Shown here piece after piece: positions 28,636-39,800 of a DNA stretch of 64,000 nt; positions within the stretch are counted from its first letter, which is position 1; each line of letters opens with the position of its first letter. The notes beneath the pieces are model-generated. The model worked only from the letters and a program-made list of their open reading frames with translations, did no database searches and had not been told where the DNA came from. The translations under genes and the position numbers were made by a program. Origin of the DNA: Apostichopus japonicus (Eukaryota; Echinodermata; Holothuroidea; Aspidochirotida; Stichopodidae); contig NC_092576.1 of the NCBI RefSeq assembly GCF_037975245.1, positions 10,710,611 to 10,774,610 on the forward strand, read 5' to 3'.

Positions 28636-29246
28636 TGTTTCGGACATCACTTTTTCCGTCCACATTTATACACCAATTTGTGAGTGGCGTAGTTTGGGGT
28701 TAAATAACAATTGTTGAAAGTGGTGTGCTTTTTCGATACTGTCATAGTTGTATCAAATAAAATATATATCAGATGCATGTCTATTCAGCCACATTTTACT
28801 ACACGATAAAGTTAAACAACATGCAAAATGTTTCCGTCCACATTTTGGTGATGTCCGAAACATCATGAAGCAACTAATATATGAAGTATGTTAAAACCCA
28901 CAAGACTATTTTGTTACTCTAATTAAAGCATAAGTACTCCCTCAACTACAGTATGTACATGACACAATTCCACTCATCCGTTTTGATTTTATAAACATTT
29001 CAGTTTTTCCGTCCATGTGTGTGATGTCCGAAACACCAGTGATGTCCGAAACAAGTTTTAATTAATATTGCTTTATATTGCTTGAAAAAAAGACACAATA
29101 GATGAGCACTTCATATATTATGACAAGTTCTATTGTTACAAACATACATACTGCACTACTCAAAACTTTTTCCATCTTCACCAAATATTATAGCAAAATA
29201 ACCTTAAAAGTATGTTTCGGACATCACCGTGTGTTTCGGACATCAC
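28636..29246. repeat. Left subterminal cluster of GTGATGTCCGAAACA motifs
   Basis: Six copies: 28636-28650 (-), 28848-28862 (+), 29021-29035 (+), 29039-29053 (+), 29213-29227 (-) and 29232-29246 (-). A second motif, TTTCCGTCCA, lies beside the first three and also inverted near 28,455. Spacing and mixed orientation resemble transposase-binding subterminal repeats. Confidence 0.75.
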
Positions 29247-31310
29247 TTTTGTGAATCCAACATATTGTAAAACAGCACTAGTTTCAAGTGAATGATTCAA
29301 TTGGTTGATTTCAGTGTGCTAGAATACACTAAGATCCTACAACAGAATGCTTCTTAACTTTTGGTGTCATGTGACCAACATGTATTCATCTTTTGATGAC
29401 TTGTGACAAGTCTAAAATGATATTCTACATATTTGGGTATGAATGTTACTGGGAACATCAAATTACTTGGATTTTTCTAGAACTGACATCATTAACACTA
29501 CAATTTTCCATCATTTAGTACTGAAGAAGTAAAAAAACCGTTTAGTGAATTTTTTTCTGACATAACATGTAACAGGATGCCATCACAGTATACAGTACAT
29601 TAGAAAGTAATGCTGTAATTGTCTAAGCTATAGCAGAATCAAGCTATTTGTCACAACCATAGAAAGCCTATTTATAGGCTAGAAGAACTGCATCAAAGGG
29701 CACGTGGGTACCATGCATGGACTGTCATGTAATGTGTTCCAGCTTCCTTGGCGGTACCAATTTGATATTTCCCAATATCATATTGAGAATTGTAAAGTTA
29801 ATTACACACAATTGGAATAGGCCTAGACGAGTTTTGTAGCACAGTAGCTCATGTTTCTATCACATCGGTGTACAGCATAGTATGTCAACGTCACTTTGGA
29901 AAACTGAACACCATTCAGTGTCGTCTGTCACTCTATATGTATGGAATCAGTGTGCATCTATTACACCCTATGTCAGAGCAGTTTAACTGTTGATGGAAAC
30001 TTGATGGTTGTCAAGAAAAGTACCAGTACTTTGAGAAGATGTTAGCTAAGTAGTAGGACCGTGGAACGTGTCTGGTGATCTAACCTAAAAATGTTGGTCA
30101 ACGACTATAACTATAATGTTAAGGTACAGACATTGCTAGGTAACTGTGTGTTGTCTGCTGCTAGAAGCCCAAATATACATTTACTGTACTAGTTAGTAAA
30201 TAACAATGGGCAATGTGGAGATTAATTTCTGAACAGTATATCAGATTATTAGTACCACCCTGAAACACATTACAGTACATGACCCTCTTTGACTGGTACG
30301 CGGATTTACTGTGTGATGAAACCTCCAGGTTTACTCGATGGTGTCAACAGTATTAATATACACAGAGTGGTGCATCATGCATGACCATGTTTTCATTCCG
30401 AGTTGCTTCAGACTTCAGAGCTTAAGTGATATGTACATACAGATATTTATCATTATGAAACTTAAGGATAAAGCTGAACAATTTGCTGAGCTGCTGTATA
30501 CCATAACATCTAGGCCTTACACTTAAATGTAAGTTTAGGCCATAAGCTTAAATAATAACAATCTTACAAAGTAAATCATTTAATTCATATGTGACAAGGA
30601 GTATTTGTACAAACCATGTAATACTTGTTTTTCACATTATAATAGCCAAGGCATAATGATGAATCTCAATAAAGAAGGATATTTAAACTAGTACTTATAG
30701 TACTACTAGTATAGGGTACTACTGTTGCTTAGCTGGGCCAGTGGAAGCAATCTTCAACATTGGCAGATCCAGCTATAGGTGCATGGGGAGGGGGTGGGAG
30801 CGGGTGGGTACCATTTGAAGGGGTGCAAAATAGTTGTTATTGCTGACATTACAAAATAGGACCAAGCATTCTAGTGGAGTTTATGATATGATAACCCGGT
30901 CCTCCCCTCTGAAAATTGTTTAAATAGTAGACTCAATGATACTAGCTACAATTGACAGGTGGGTGCCAAATTAGCTACAGTATGCAGGGATGTCTCCTGT
31001 TTACATCTGTATATTTATGAAATGGTAAATATTTGCTGTTTGTTATTGCAGACTTCATCCAGGTAATGATGGAAATGTGGAAACCGTAAAAGTTAAAAAG
31101 AATTCTATAACCCTTTTGGGGGAAAAATTTCTTTGCAGTCAATAATAATACCATTTTCTGCAAAATAATGTATAAGTTGATGTTTCTGGGAAGTGTTGGT
31201 GTATGCTGGCCAATGCAAATGGTATGCTGGACAGGTAACAAATGTGGTGAAGCAGAGATTAACTTTATGCAAATGGTGATCAATGAATGGTCACTATGTG
31301 GAGTGTTATG

Positions 31311-31600
31311 GAGTGTTAGCTCAGTGGTTAATGCCGGTGCCTTTCAATCATAAGGTCCGAGTTTGTGTCACTCCAAGATCAATGTATGTCATCAAGTTAC
31401 AGAGTTGTTGACAATTCATAATCATGGTCGTTAAATATGAATCTAAGAGACTGACTTCGGTCAGCTTGCGGCTTTGATATAAAGCCAATGATGGCTTCTT
31501 CGCGAGTTCCTGATTGCAGGAGGATCTAAACCAGATGTGTGTATTCTGGATATGTATGAATTGAGTATGTAGTAAACAGTGATAATTCATTAACATTAAA
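31311..31600 (+). mobile_element. tRNA-derived SINE inside the 4.86-kb element
   Basis: The head (31311 to about 31,376) has GAGTG/CACTC acceptor-like ends, an A-box-like TTAGCTCAGTGG and a degenerate B box. A non-tRNA body follows. This is the innermost layer of the nest. The 3' end is approximate. Confidence 0.45.
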
Positions 31601-31967
31601 TGGGGTTATCATTTACACCAAGCCTTCAGATTTTCACTTATCACCTATCTTTTCACCTATCGGCTCTGTCCAGTTCAATTTGAAATTTGTGCCTCAGGGC
31701 ATTTGTTTTCCCATGAATTTACAGTGCCATTATTTTTCAGTCCACCTTGTTGATTTCCCAGTCTTTGGTGTTTTAATAAACTGCATTCCCTCAAAAATTC
31801 ATAATATCTAGTGTACAGTAAATCTGCTACTGTCTGACTGTTGTGTATATTTTGAAGCAGACTTTTGTTGCTTGAACAGGTCTGAATAGCAAAAATATTA
31901 CTTCATATTGTTGTTACCTGCTGAAATATGTATTACTGTTATGCAGCTTTGTGAACATTTTTCCAAG

Positions 31968-32596
31968 TTGATGTCCGAAACATTCAGTGATGTCCGAAAC
32001 GCTCAGTAAGTAACTTTTAATGAACACTGAGGATTTGAACTATAATAAGTTCAAAACTGTCATTATACCTTGAAGGTAGCTTGTCAACAACAAAGACCCC
32101 TTTGTTACAAATTTAACTTTTGATATGATATGCGTTGTGTAGAAAACATTACAGTGATGTCCTAATACAGTTGTGGTGATGTCCGAAACATAGTCCAAGA
32201 CAGTCTTATGCAAATCTATAAAACAAGTGTTTGCATTTTTCATTATTTCAAATGAATTTGATGCTGTTTGTTAGCATCACATATCGTGATGTACAGTACT
32301 GATATATACCGTATTGCTAAGTATTAACAAGCATGGCCTTCGTTTAAAAATTGTCTTGTTGATCACTTGGATCACTTGTATCCCTTTTCTTTGTTTTGAA
32401 CTTGGAACCTAGGAAGGGTCCATAGATCTCTTTTGGTACGGGTATCAACTTACTAAAATGCTTTTCTATTCATTATTATTGCCATTAAATGAACATCATT
32501 TGGTTTATTACTAAATATTAGGTTTAATATATTAGGTAAACCATTGGTGGGTGATGTCCGAAACGAGATCATTTTGGAGGGGTGATGTCCGAAACA
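31968..32596. repeat. Right subterminal cluster of GTGATGTCCGAAACA motifs
   Basis: Six copies, all plus: 31968-31982 (one mismatch), 31987-32000, 32154-32168 (degenerate), 32176-32190, 32551-32564 and 32582-32596. No copy was seen in the 2.7 kb between the two clusters. Confidence 0.75.
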
Positions 32597-33122
32597 AGAG
32601 TCAATAAAAAAAAAATTCTGAGAGGACATGACCCAGAATTTTCAGCTTTTGGTTGATATATCTGCTTATGTTGTGGTTTAATTTTATGGTGTAATTGTTA
32701 CTATTAATTTCAATTTTGTTCTTTAAAGAAAAACTTTTTAAACTTTATTTCAAGAAAAATTGAATATTTTCTAACGATACTCTAATATTTTTTTAAAAAC
32801 ATCATCGATATTATTGAAAACTTGTCTTACAATAGCAAATTTTGTGTTAATAAAGAAAATAAAAACAGAATTCCCAAATGTAGCAGCAATGGAATGACAC
32901 ACCACCATTAAAAAAAGAACAAATTTGGGGAAATTTATCTGATTGTCACACTTTCAACCATCTTGAATATAATTTCCAGAATAGTTTAAGCTCTGGTCAA
33001 TTCTGATTCATAAATTGCAGATATAAGTTATGTTATTTACTTAGAATAGAAGTTCTTTACTGTAATTTGAAAATTTGGTACCTCAGGCAACCAAATTGGG
33101 CGCTTTAACGTGAACAGACCCA

Positions 33123-34318
33123 TATAACGAATGGCTCTCTTTTGAAGTAAATAAAGGGGTTGAATTCTAGAGGCATGGGTACTTCCCCAAATAACATTAC
33201 AATATGTAAGATAGGGAAGTATGAGTGTATTATGCAAAGTGACCAATGTGCTTCTGGGAAGGATTTGGCGAAGTCTATTAAGAACTCCAGTGCCTTTAGA
33301 CACTTTCATACAAATATTCTGAATATGATTATTCCAAGAAAGATGATTATCGATATAAACGCCAAGAAATTTAGTAGTCTTAGACAGCATAACTTCAACA
33401 CCGCAAAGTCTGATACTATTTATGTTAGGATTTAAGTGCTTTGAAGGTGTACTAAACACAATAGAGGTAGTTTTCTTAACATTTAGTGACAATTTATTTG
33501 CACAAAACCAATCATGAATATATTCTGTATAGTATCCAATAGAAAATTAATGTCATTACTGGAAAAGAACAGGTTGGTATCATCAGCATAAGAGATTATA
33601 TGAAATGTGTTGCTGGCTCTATAGAGGTCATTAACATAAATTATAAACAACAATGGACCAAGTATGGACCCTTGAGGAACACCACACTTAATTGGCTAAG
33701 AAACATAATTTATATTATTAATAACAACATACTGGTGACGATCAGCAAGATAGCTTTTGAACCACTGAAGTACAGTTCCCCGGATTCCATAATGATTAAG
33801 TTTATCAAGTAAACTGTTATGGTCAAGAGTATCAAACGCCTTCGACAGATCCAGAAATATACCAGAATCATACTGATTATTATCGAAAGCTTCCATAACT
33901 TTACAAGTAAAATGTAAAATAGCATGTGTAGTCGAACGGCCAGGAAGGAAACCAAATTGATAGTTATACAGTCAAGTATGCTTAGCAATAAAGTTATATA
34001 ACCGTGAGAACATTATTTTTTCGATTACCTTGGAGAAACATGGGAGAACTGAAATGGGTCTATAATTATTCACGGATTCCTTTTCACCGGCCTTAAAGAC
34101 AGGAACAACTCGAGCTATTTTTAAAGATGTGGGAACAACACCAAGCTCAAAAGAGAGATTACAAAGATATGCGAGTGGAATACATAATGAATGGGCATGT
34201 TTTACAATAATAGCAGAAACACCATCAAAACCAGCAGCGGATGGCTTGAGTGATATAAGTACTTTAAGGACCTCATCTCATGTTGCAGGAATAATGAATA
34301 AAGAGTCAATGACTGGTG
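33123..34318 (-). pseudogene. LINE reverse transcriptase fragment
   Basis: Read on the minus strand in several frames: NYRPISVLP (fingers), [27 protein letters not shown], the catalytic YADD near 33,580-33,590, then FLGVYIDNHLSW and LQKRAIRYM at the transposon junction. The frame is broken by stops and shifts near 33,500, 33,700 and 33,970, so it is non-functional. Confidence 0.75.
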
Positions 34319-34639
34319 CTGTTCTGTATTCTGTAATAACGGAAATCACGGAAATTTCGGGTATTTCAGTATACAGTTCCAAGGCAGTAGATTTCGAAAG
34401 TTGGAAATATCATAGGCGTAGGAGCACAATGGTGGGGGATTGGGGGGGGGGACTGTAACGACATGCCCGAAAAATATAACCAAACATTTTCACGCGCAAT
34501 TTATTTTTCTTTCAAAAGTGGGGGGTGGGGCACAATTTTCTACTCTTGCGCCCGGGCGCCAATACCTCTAGCTACGCCACAGTGTCAAACATTACCCAAG
34601 TTTACTTCATATTAGTTCATGCCTAATGATTACTGTTCT

Positions 34640-35897
34640 GCCCATTGTGATCATATAATTGTCCCCCTGGGGGAAATATTTACACATTGTAATTACTTAA
34701 AATCTGTTCATTTTGTCAATAGGGACCCCAAGTATTGACAGATAGGTATTGAAATGAAGTTTTAATTTTTATAATTTGTTTTTATAATTGAGCTAATTAG
34801 ATATGTAAATATGCAAATGAGGTTATGATACAAACAATGCACTTTTTTTGCCCATTTGAAATTATTTTGATGAAATCTGCTGGACTTTTGATAGTTTGAT
34901 GAGTTCAAGACATGTTATTTCATAAGTAAAATATTATTTGATGCTTGAATGTGAGGAATATGACTGATTTTCCCCCCTCCAAACAAACAAATGTATTCTG
35001 TAATACATTGGTAGCCACGCGTAACGGTAAGTCTATATATACCAATTGCGCTACATACACAATACATAGTACATACAGTGTGCAAACAGTGTGCATACAG
35101 TATGCGGCTTACCGTATCAGAATTTCAGAATTTCATGGTCAGAATCTTCTTCTCCAAAGGCTTGATGGTCAAATTGCCCATAAAAAGAAGGTCTAACGCC
35201 TCTTAGAAGTATTTAGCCATGATAATATGTGCTAAATAGTTACCGTTTCATTTACGTGAGTGATTGCATTGACCCTAACGACGCAAGCATATCAACTGTG
35301 GTTGACCGAAATTCTATACCGTAGAAATGCTCGAGTTGAATTGCTAGGGATTACTCACAAAGTGGAGGCGCTATTGCTCAATTGTTTCTATGTAGAGTTG
35401 AATTTCAGTGTGGCGCTTCTGGAGAGCTAAAAATCTTTTCTGTAGGGTGAGGCATTCGGGAGAAATATTTTCAGAAAGTTGACCGTTTTTTGGCCTTAAC
35501 ATAGACCGAAAATCGTTATTTTTTGACATATTTTCCCCAAATATAGAGCCATCTCTCTACATATGCCTCTGAGGCTCCTGATTTGATTCCTTGTATGTAT
35601 TAGATAGTTGTATAAGATAGGGTCAGGTTGACTGACATTTTTCACTGTTCTCACGATTTTTTTGAAAAAAAGGTCAAAACGACCGGTGTTTTGAATGTAA
35701 ACAAATCTTTGAAGACCAAAAAAAAAAAAAAGGTCCCTGTGACCCCTCGGAAAAAAGGTTGTTTATTGATGCAGGCTGTCTTGTGTGCAAAATAAAGCTA
35801 TGGGAAGCTCTCTAGTGTATTCCTATCTCGAGTAATGATTTTCTAAAGCATGTCTTCACTTATGTTCATTAAAGGGCAATCGGGAAATAAGGAGTTT
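34640..35897. mobile_element. Unclassified 1.26-kb insertion in unit C
   Basis: Units A, B and D are continuous where unit C has about 1.26 kb of extra sequence starting GCCCATTGTGATC and ending near GGAGTTTT. I found no terminal repeats, target duplication or coding frame. It may be the remnant of a non-autonomous element. Confidence 0.45.
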
Positions 35898-36212
35898 TAA
35901 TAATACAAACAATATATACTTTTGAGCTCTCTTCGTAAACTAATAGAAACTAATATTCGTGTTATTTCAGACATACTATCTTCCTTAAATTTGTATTAAC
36001 AACAATATCACAAACAAATAAAACAGACAAAAAGTGCGGAAAAGCCACGTGGAAAGCTAACTTAAAATGAATTGCTGATTCAAATATTGACATTGTTTGA
36101 AATTATTTGTAGTTTGAATAAGTTATTGGAGAGTACCATATTTCACTTGTCACGCAACTCATTAGTAAATCGCTTTGTTCATTTGTAGTAATAGGGATAA
36201 CATTTCTTCGAT

Positions 36213-36492
36213 ATGACGTCATCAAGTTCTACGTCACCGTTCAGGCTCACTCTTCTGAAAGTATCCGATGTCTTGACGGAGAAAAATGTCCAGGATTTGG
36301 CTTTCCTATGTGAAGATATAAGTCCCGCCAGGAGAGAGCTGATAACCAACGCTAGAGAATTATTCGCTGCTTTGCAAGGTCATGACCTGCTCAACGAACG
36401 AAAGGTTAACGTACTTATCGATTGGTTAGACGAGCTTCGGCTTTTGGAGGCTTCAAATATGTTGAAGAATTACAGAAAGACGCACCTAAGAG
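36213..36492 (+). CDS. DED/B-box protein, copy C, exon 1 (death effector domain)
   Basis: Same 93-codon DED exon as the other copies, from the ATG 24 bp after acceptor TTTGTAG (exon start 36189) to donor AGAG|GTAAGC. Differences from copy A include Asp for Glu in the SDVLT segment, Arg restored in NARELF, Met for Leu before the last helix (SNMLKNY) and Arg for Thr just before the split glycine (HLRG). The domain should fold normally. It joins exon 2 at 38332. Confidence 0.85.
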
Positions 36493-38331
36493 GTAAGCTA
36501 CTATACGTTTACAAACAAAAGCAAGCGTGTAGCAGGACTTCTTGATATAAATGAGATTGCAAACCAAATTTACCCCCATTTTAAGTGTCAGGAAAGATCA
36601 GTTTAATTAACGCCTGTATTGATATTTATTTTCATGACGTCATATATGCCTTATCGTCTATACGAATTTAAATTTTTAGATTGAGGCGGAAAATACTTGT
36701 GACAATCGTTTTGGGGAGAAAGCCACCCCCTTTGAGCAAATTTGATTTATTATAATGGGACTTAGATGCAAAATGGTGCTATAAATTCCATCATTTTAAC
36801 TACATTTGTCTTAACGACTTAGCGTCCGTGAAATAAAATGTTAGCAATTTAAGAATATCGGGTCAGGAAAGTTGAGGAGGCACAAGTAACCATGCCCACC
36901 CCCCCCCCCGTGGCTACGGCCCTTTATATATACATTAACGATATCAAACACTTGCAAATACGTCATAGTACGTGTGGGTATATACGCTGGTATATCCCAT
37001 AGCTATATATAAAACTTGAGTGTTTGTTCCAACCTATAAGGAAGTTAGATGCTTTGTTAAGTAATCGATTTATCATTCACTAATCATACATCTTTCTTGA
37101 AGTAGGAAAAATATATCATCATCTGGTCGCATTCATTCGTAATTTACGTATAAAAAGCAAGAGGTGTGTGTTGGTGGTGTGGGGTGGAGGGGGGTAGGTT
37201 ATGCACTGCCTCTGATCATCTTAATGTACCGTTCCCGCATCTCTGCCTTCTATATGTTGCAATGCAATGCAGGAAATTTATAGTCAACACATGTTAGAGA
37301 ATGAGAGTAAACAGTGTTAGAAAGTAGAAACGTTGTCAAAAGTATTAGTTTAATGTTGTGTGAGGTGGGGGGGGGGTAGGAGAATGGGTGACTTACAGTT
37401 ATCTCCCAGGGTAAAAATGCATTAAAATTTCTGAATAAAAAATACCGACCAGCGATACATTACGGTACATTCATTTACACAAATTTAAATTATCACAAAA
37501 ATAACGGGGGAGCCCTGAACAACCTACCACACGGTACTGAGAGAACACTTGATGGAGGTTATCGTTATCGTTCACTTTCTTGGGAAACTTCCCCCTCTAT
37601 TGAATAACCAGCCACCCCCCCCCCCCGCCCCCTCCCGCTCCATCCTACTTGAAATGACTAGGAACAATGTACCTTTCGTCAATGAAATTATTCCTCATTT
37701 GACTCCTTTAAGTCGCAGTAAATAAGCACTTACAAAATCTTCCTATGTCCGGAACTATAAACTATACGGGTTTCTCCAACGCCAATTGTCTCGATTCATT
37801 GGGGATGGTGTTCAATCAATAAGTTAGATATCTTTGTAATAAACTAACGTAGTACATCTACGTTGTACCGGCACCACGATACGAACACTGTTTAAACTTT
37901 AGTTTCCTAAGTGATTTATTTGTCACGAAATGAATCCTTGACGAAATGAGTAATTGGTTATCAAGAAGAAATGTTATAGTATATATCCGATTGTTTTTAT
38001 GAGGTAATTTACGTATAAGTAATAGAGGGGGTTGTATGCATTGCCTCTGATACATTCCAATCCATCGTTCCCGTATACCACCTCCTTCCTTCCTATATTA
38101 TATTTTAAACTAAAATTCACCATGCCACTGCAGGAATTGTTTAGTTAATACGTGTAAGAGAATGAGAGTAAGCAATATTTGGTGACGACATCATTAAACT
38201 ATAATATGGATTTTTTTCTTTAGGTTAGGGTAGAATAGTGGTTGACTTATCATAGTCGTCTTTAAGAGAAAAATGCTATAAAAAATCTAAAATAATACAT
38301 AAATTGAATTATTTGTTTCATTTTTGTTCAG
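36493..38331 (+). other. Phase-1 intron of copy C
   Basis: Shortest intron of the family at 1.84 kb. The trinucleotide microsatellite of A and B is absent, apparently deleted near 37,005. C-runs near 36,900 and 37,615 and a G-run near 37,370 are the only repeats seen. Confidence 0.75.
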
Positions 38332-39800
38332 GTCACGTCAAGGCACAAGTGAATTGTTTCATCCATGAAGAACTACCACTGAAGTATTTGTGTGTGTCAT
38401 GTGACTCAAAAATATGTCCAGATTGTGCCTTTACGTCACATAATCGGGATGCCGGTTGTGACGTCATTAGCTTCGACGAAATGTCCAATGAAGTAAGTCG
38501 GCGCCGTGAAAAGCTAATGAAAGAATTAGAAATGTTGAAAACAGGGATCGCCTCGACAGAGCAGCTTAGGAAAGAAAAGAAGGAGAACTTGGCGCGTAGT
38601 AATGAAAAATCTCGTAATGAAGTTCAAAGGGATTACTTTACACTGATTGAAAAAGCTGAAAGTAACAAGCGATTACAAACAGAAGTATTAGTTGGGAAGG
38701 AATTAGCTGACATCAAGCAGATCTTGGAAGAGGAAAAGGAATCTCAGATTTTAGAGAACGAACTCGAAATAATAACTAAATGTCACAAATTTTCACACGA
38801 GAATGCTCTTGATGAAATCCAAAAGATAAGCAAGAGCACGAAGAAGACGGCCGAAATTAAAGTTAAATTAGAGAAACAGAAGGAGATGCTGAAAAATAGA
38901 TCTGTTGATCTCTTGTACAGTAAGATACCCAATGATGGAGCATTCTGTAGCATTACAGTCAGTACGCTAATAGGAAGTGTAAGCTTGCGTAGTAATCAGT
39001 TATTACATACATTTGATGAAAGACAAACGAGTGGGGGCGTTCTTCTTACTTGTATTAATCCTTTAGATTCCAGTAAGGAATACTGGAGATATCTGCAGAA
39101 GATTGATAATCACGATGATCCTGTAGTTATGTCGAATATAGATATGTATAATGATAATGAACATCATCAATTATTTGCTGTAGGTAATACTGTCTTCATT
39201 GTACATCCTCACGACAATGGTTCTCTGTATGATTCTGTAAAATCAGTGTCATCCTTGGTGATTGTTGAGGTACCTGAAGGTTCATGGATTACCAGTATTG
39301 CTACAGACTATCCAAACGATCCTAACGATGAGTTTATCATCTCTACCAGCTGTGACCACTCTATTCGAGAGTACAATGTCTCCGGATCTGCTCTTAGAGT
39401 AATAGATACACGAGACATTTTACGGTATAATGGTATATCCAGAGTTGCTTACTGTGGTAATTTATTTGCTATCATTGGTCGAAGTCTTGATGACGTCATA
39501 ATGATACGTGATGATGGTACAGTCAAGCAGTGTGGCACTTTAAGGCTTCCGTCAGCTATGTCTGGTATGTTACCGATCAATATCATCTGGACTGGTGCTC
39601 ATTGGATGGTATTGTACATCAGCGAGGGGGTAGAGAAAGAGTGGACGGTTGTGAACTATGAGGAGACTGGGGAGTTTGTCAAAGTGTGTGATGAAGGAAC
39701 ATCATCTAATGAGATGGATGTTCCTCTTAGTGTCGCTCGAAATAGGAGCACTGGCTATGTTACTCTTGCTAATGCTAAAGTACGTACATTTCAGCGCTGA
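38332..39800 (+). CDS. DED/B-box protein, copy C, exon 2 (B-box, coiled coil, C-terminal domain)
   Basis: Begins after TTTTTGTTCAG and runs to TGA at 39798-39800, giving a 582-residue spliced protein. The B-box has the full set of C-x2-H, CVSC, CPDC, His and Cys ligands. The coiled coil shares SNKR and VGKELADIKQI with copy A, and the C-terminal region shares DERQTSGGVLL with A, so A is its nearest relative. The C-terminal 270 residues hold repeated beta-rich units (for example LFAVGNTVFIVHP, DEFIISTSCDHSIREY, NLFAIIGRSLDDV) compatible with a propeller. No RING or membrane segment is present. The likely role is cytoplasmic scaffold or sensor, by architecture only. Confidence 0.85.

Larger units (their letters stand above)
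28265..33122. mobile_element. 4.86-kb non-coding DNA transposon with 27-bp perfect TIRs
   Basis: The ends are 27-bp perfect inverted repeats (28265-28291 and 33096-33122) starting TGGGTCTGTTCACG and ending CGCCCAA. It sits within the LINE reading region. Flanks are AT-rich: the duplication can be read as TA with this boundary, AT with the TIR one base shorter, or up to ATAT. The AT reading restores the LINE frame across the site. No transposase-like frame of useful length is present. Two clusters of a conserved 15-bp motif lie near the ends. I cannot place it in a superfamily. Confidence 0.75.
27681..34318 (-). mobile_element. 5'-truncated LINE (CR1/jockey-like), itself interrupted
   Basis: Minus-strand non-LTR retrotransposon with boundaries defined by comparison with the uninterrupted MITE of unit A. 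The 3' end carries AATAAAG and a short tandem TTGAA-type tail (27,681-27,715), like CR1/L2-type elements. About 1.8 kb of LINE is present, with no endonuclease domain, so it was 5'-truncated on arrival. A 4.86-kb DNA element interrupts it at 28,265-33,122. Confidence 0.7.
27429..34580. mobile_element. hAT-like element of unit C, split by nested insertions
   Basis: This is the same hAT-like MITE as at 2958-3490. The left end begins CAGTGGTGAAGCTAG and the right end is ..CTAGCTACGCCAC, clipped by a small deletion. It is split by a LINE near 27,681-34,318. Sharing with A and absence from B and D date the insertion before the A/C split. Confidence 0.6.

Noticed and set aside
33037-33129. C-terminal extension of the LINE frame (GLFTLKRPI...)
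   Set aside because: It is translation of the inserted transposon end, a chimeric frame created by the insertion. The same holds for the N-terminal residues at 28,277.
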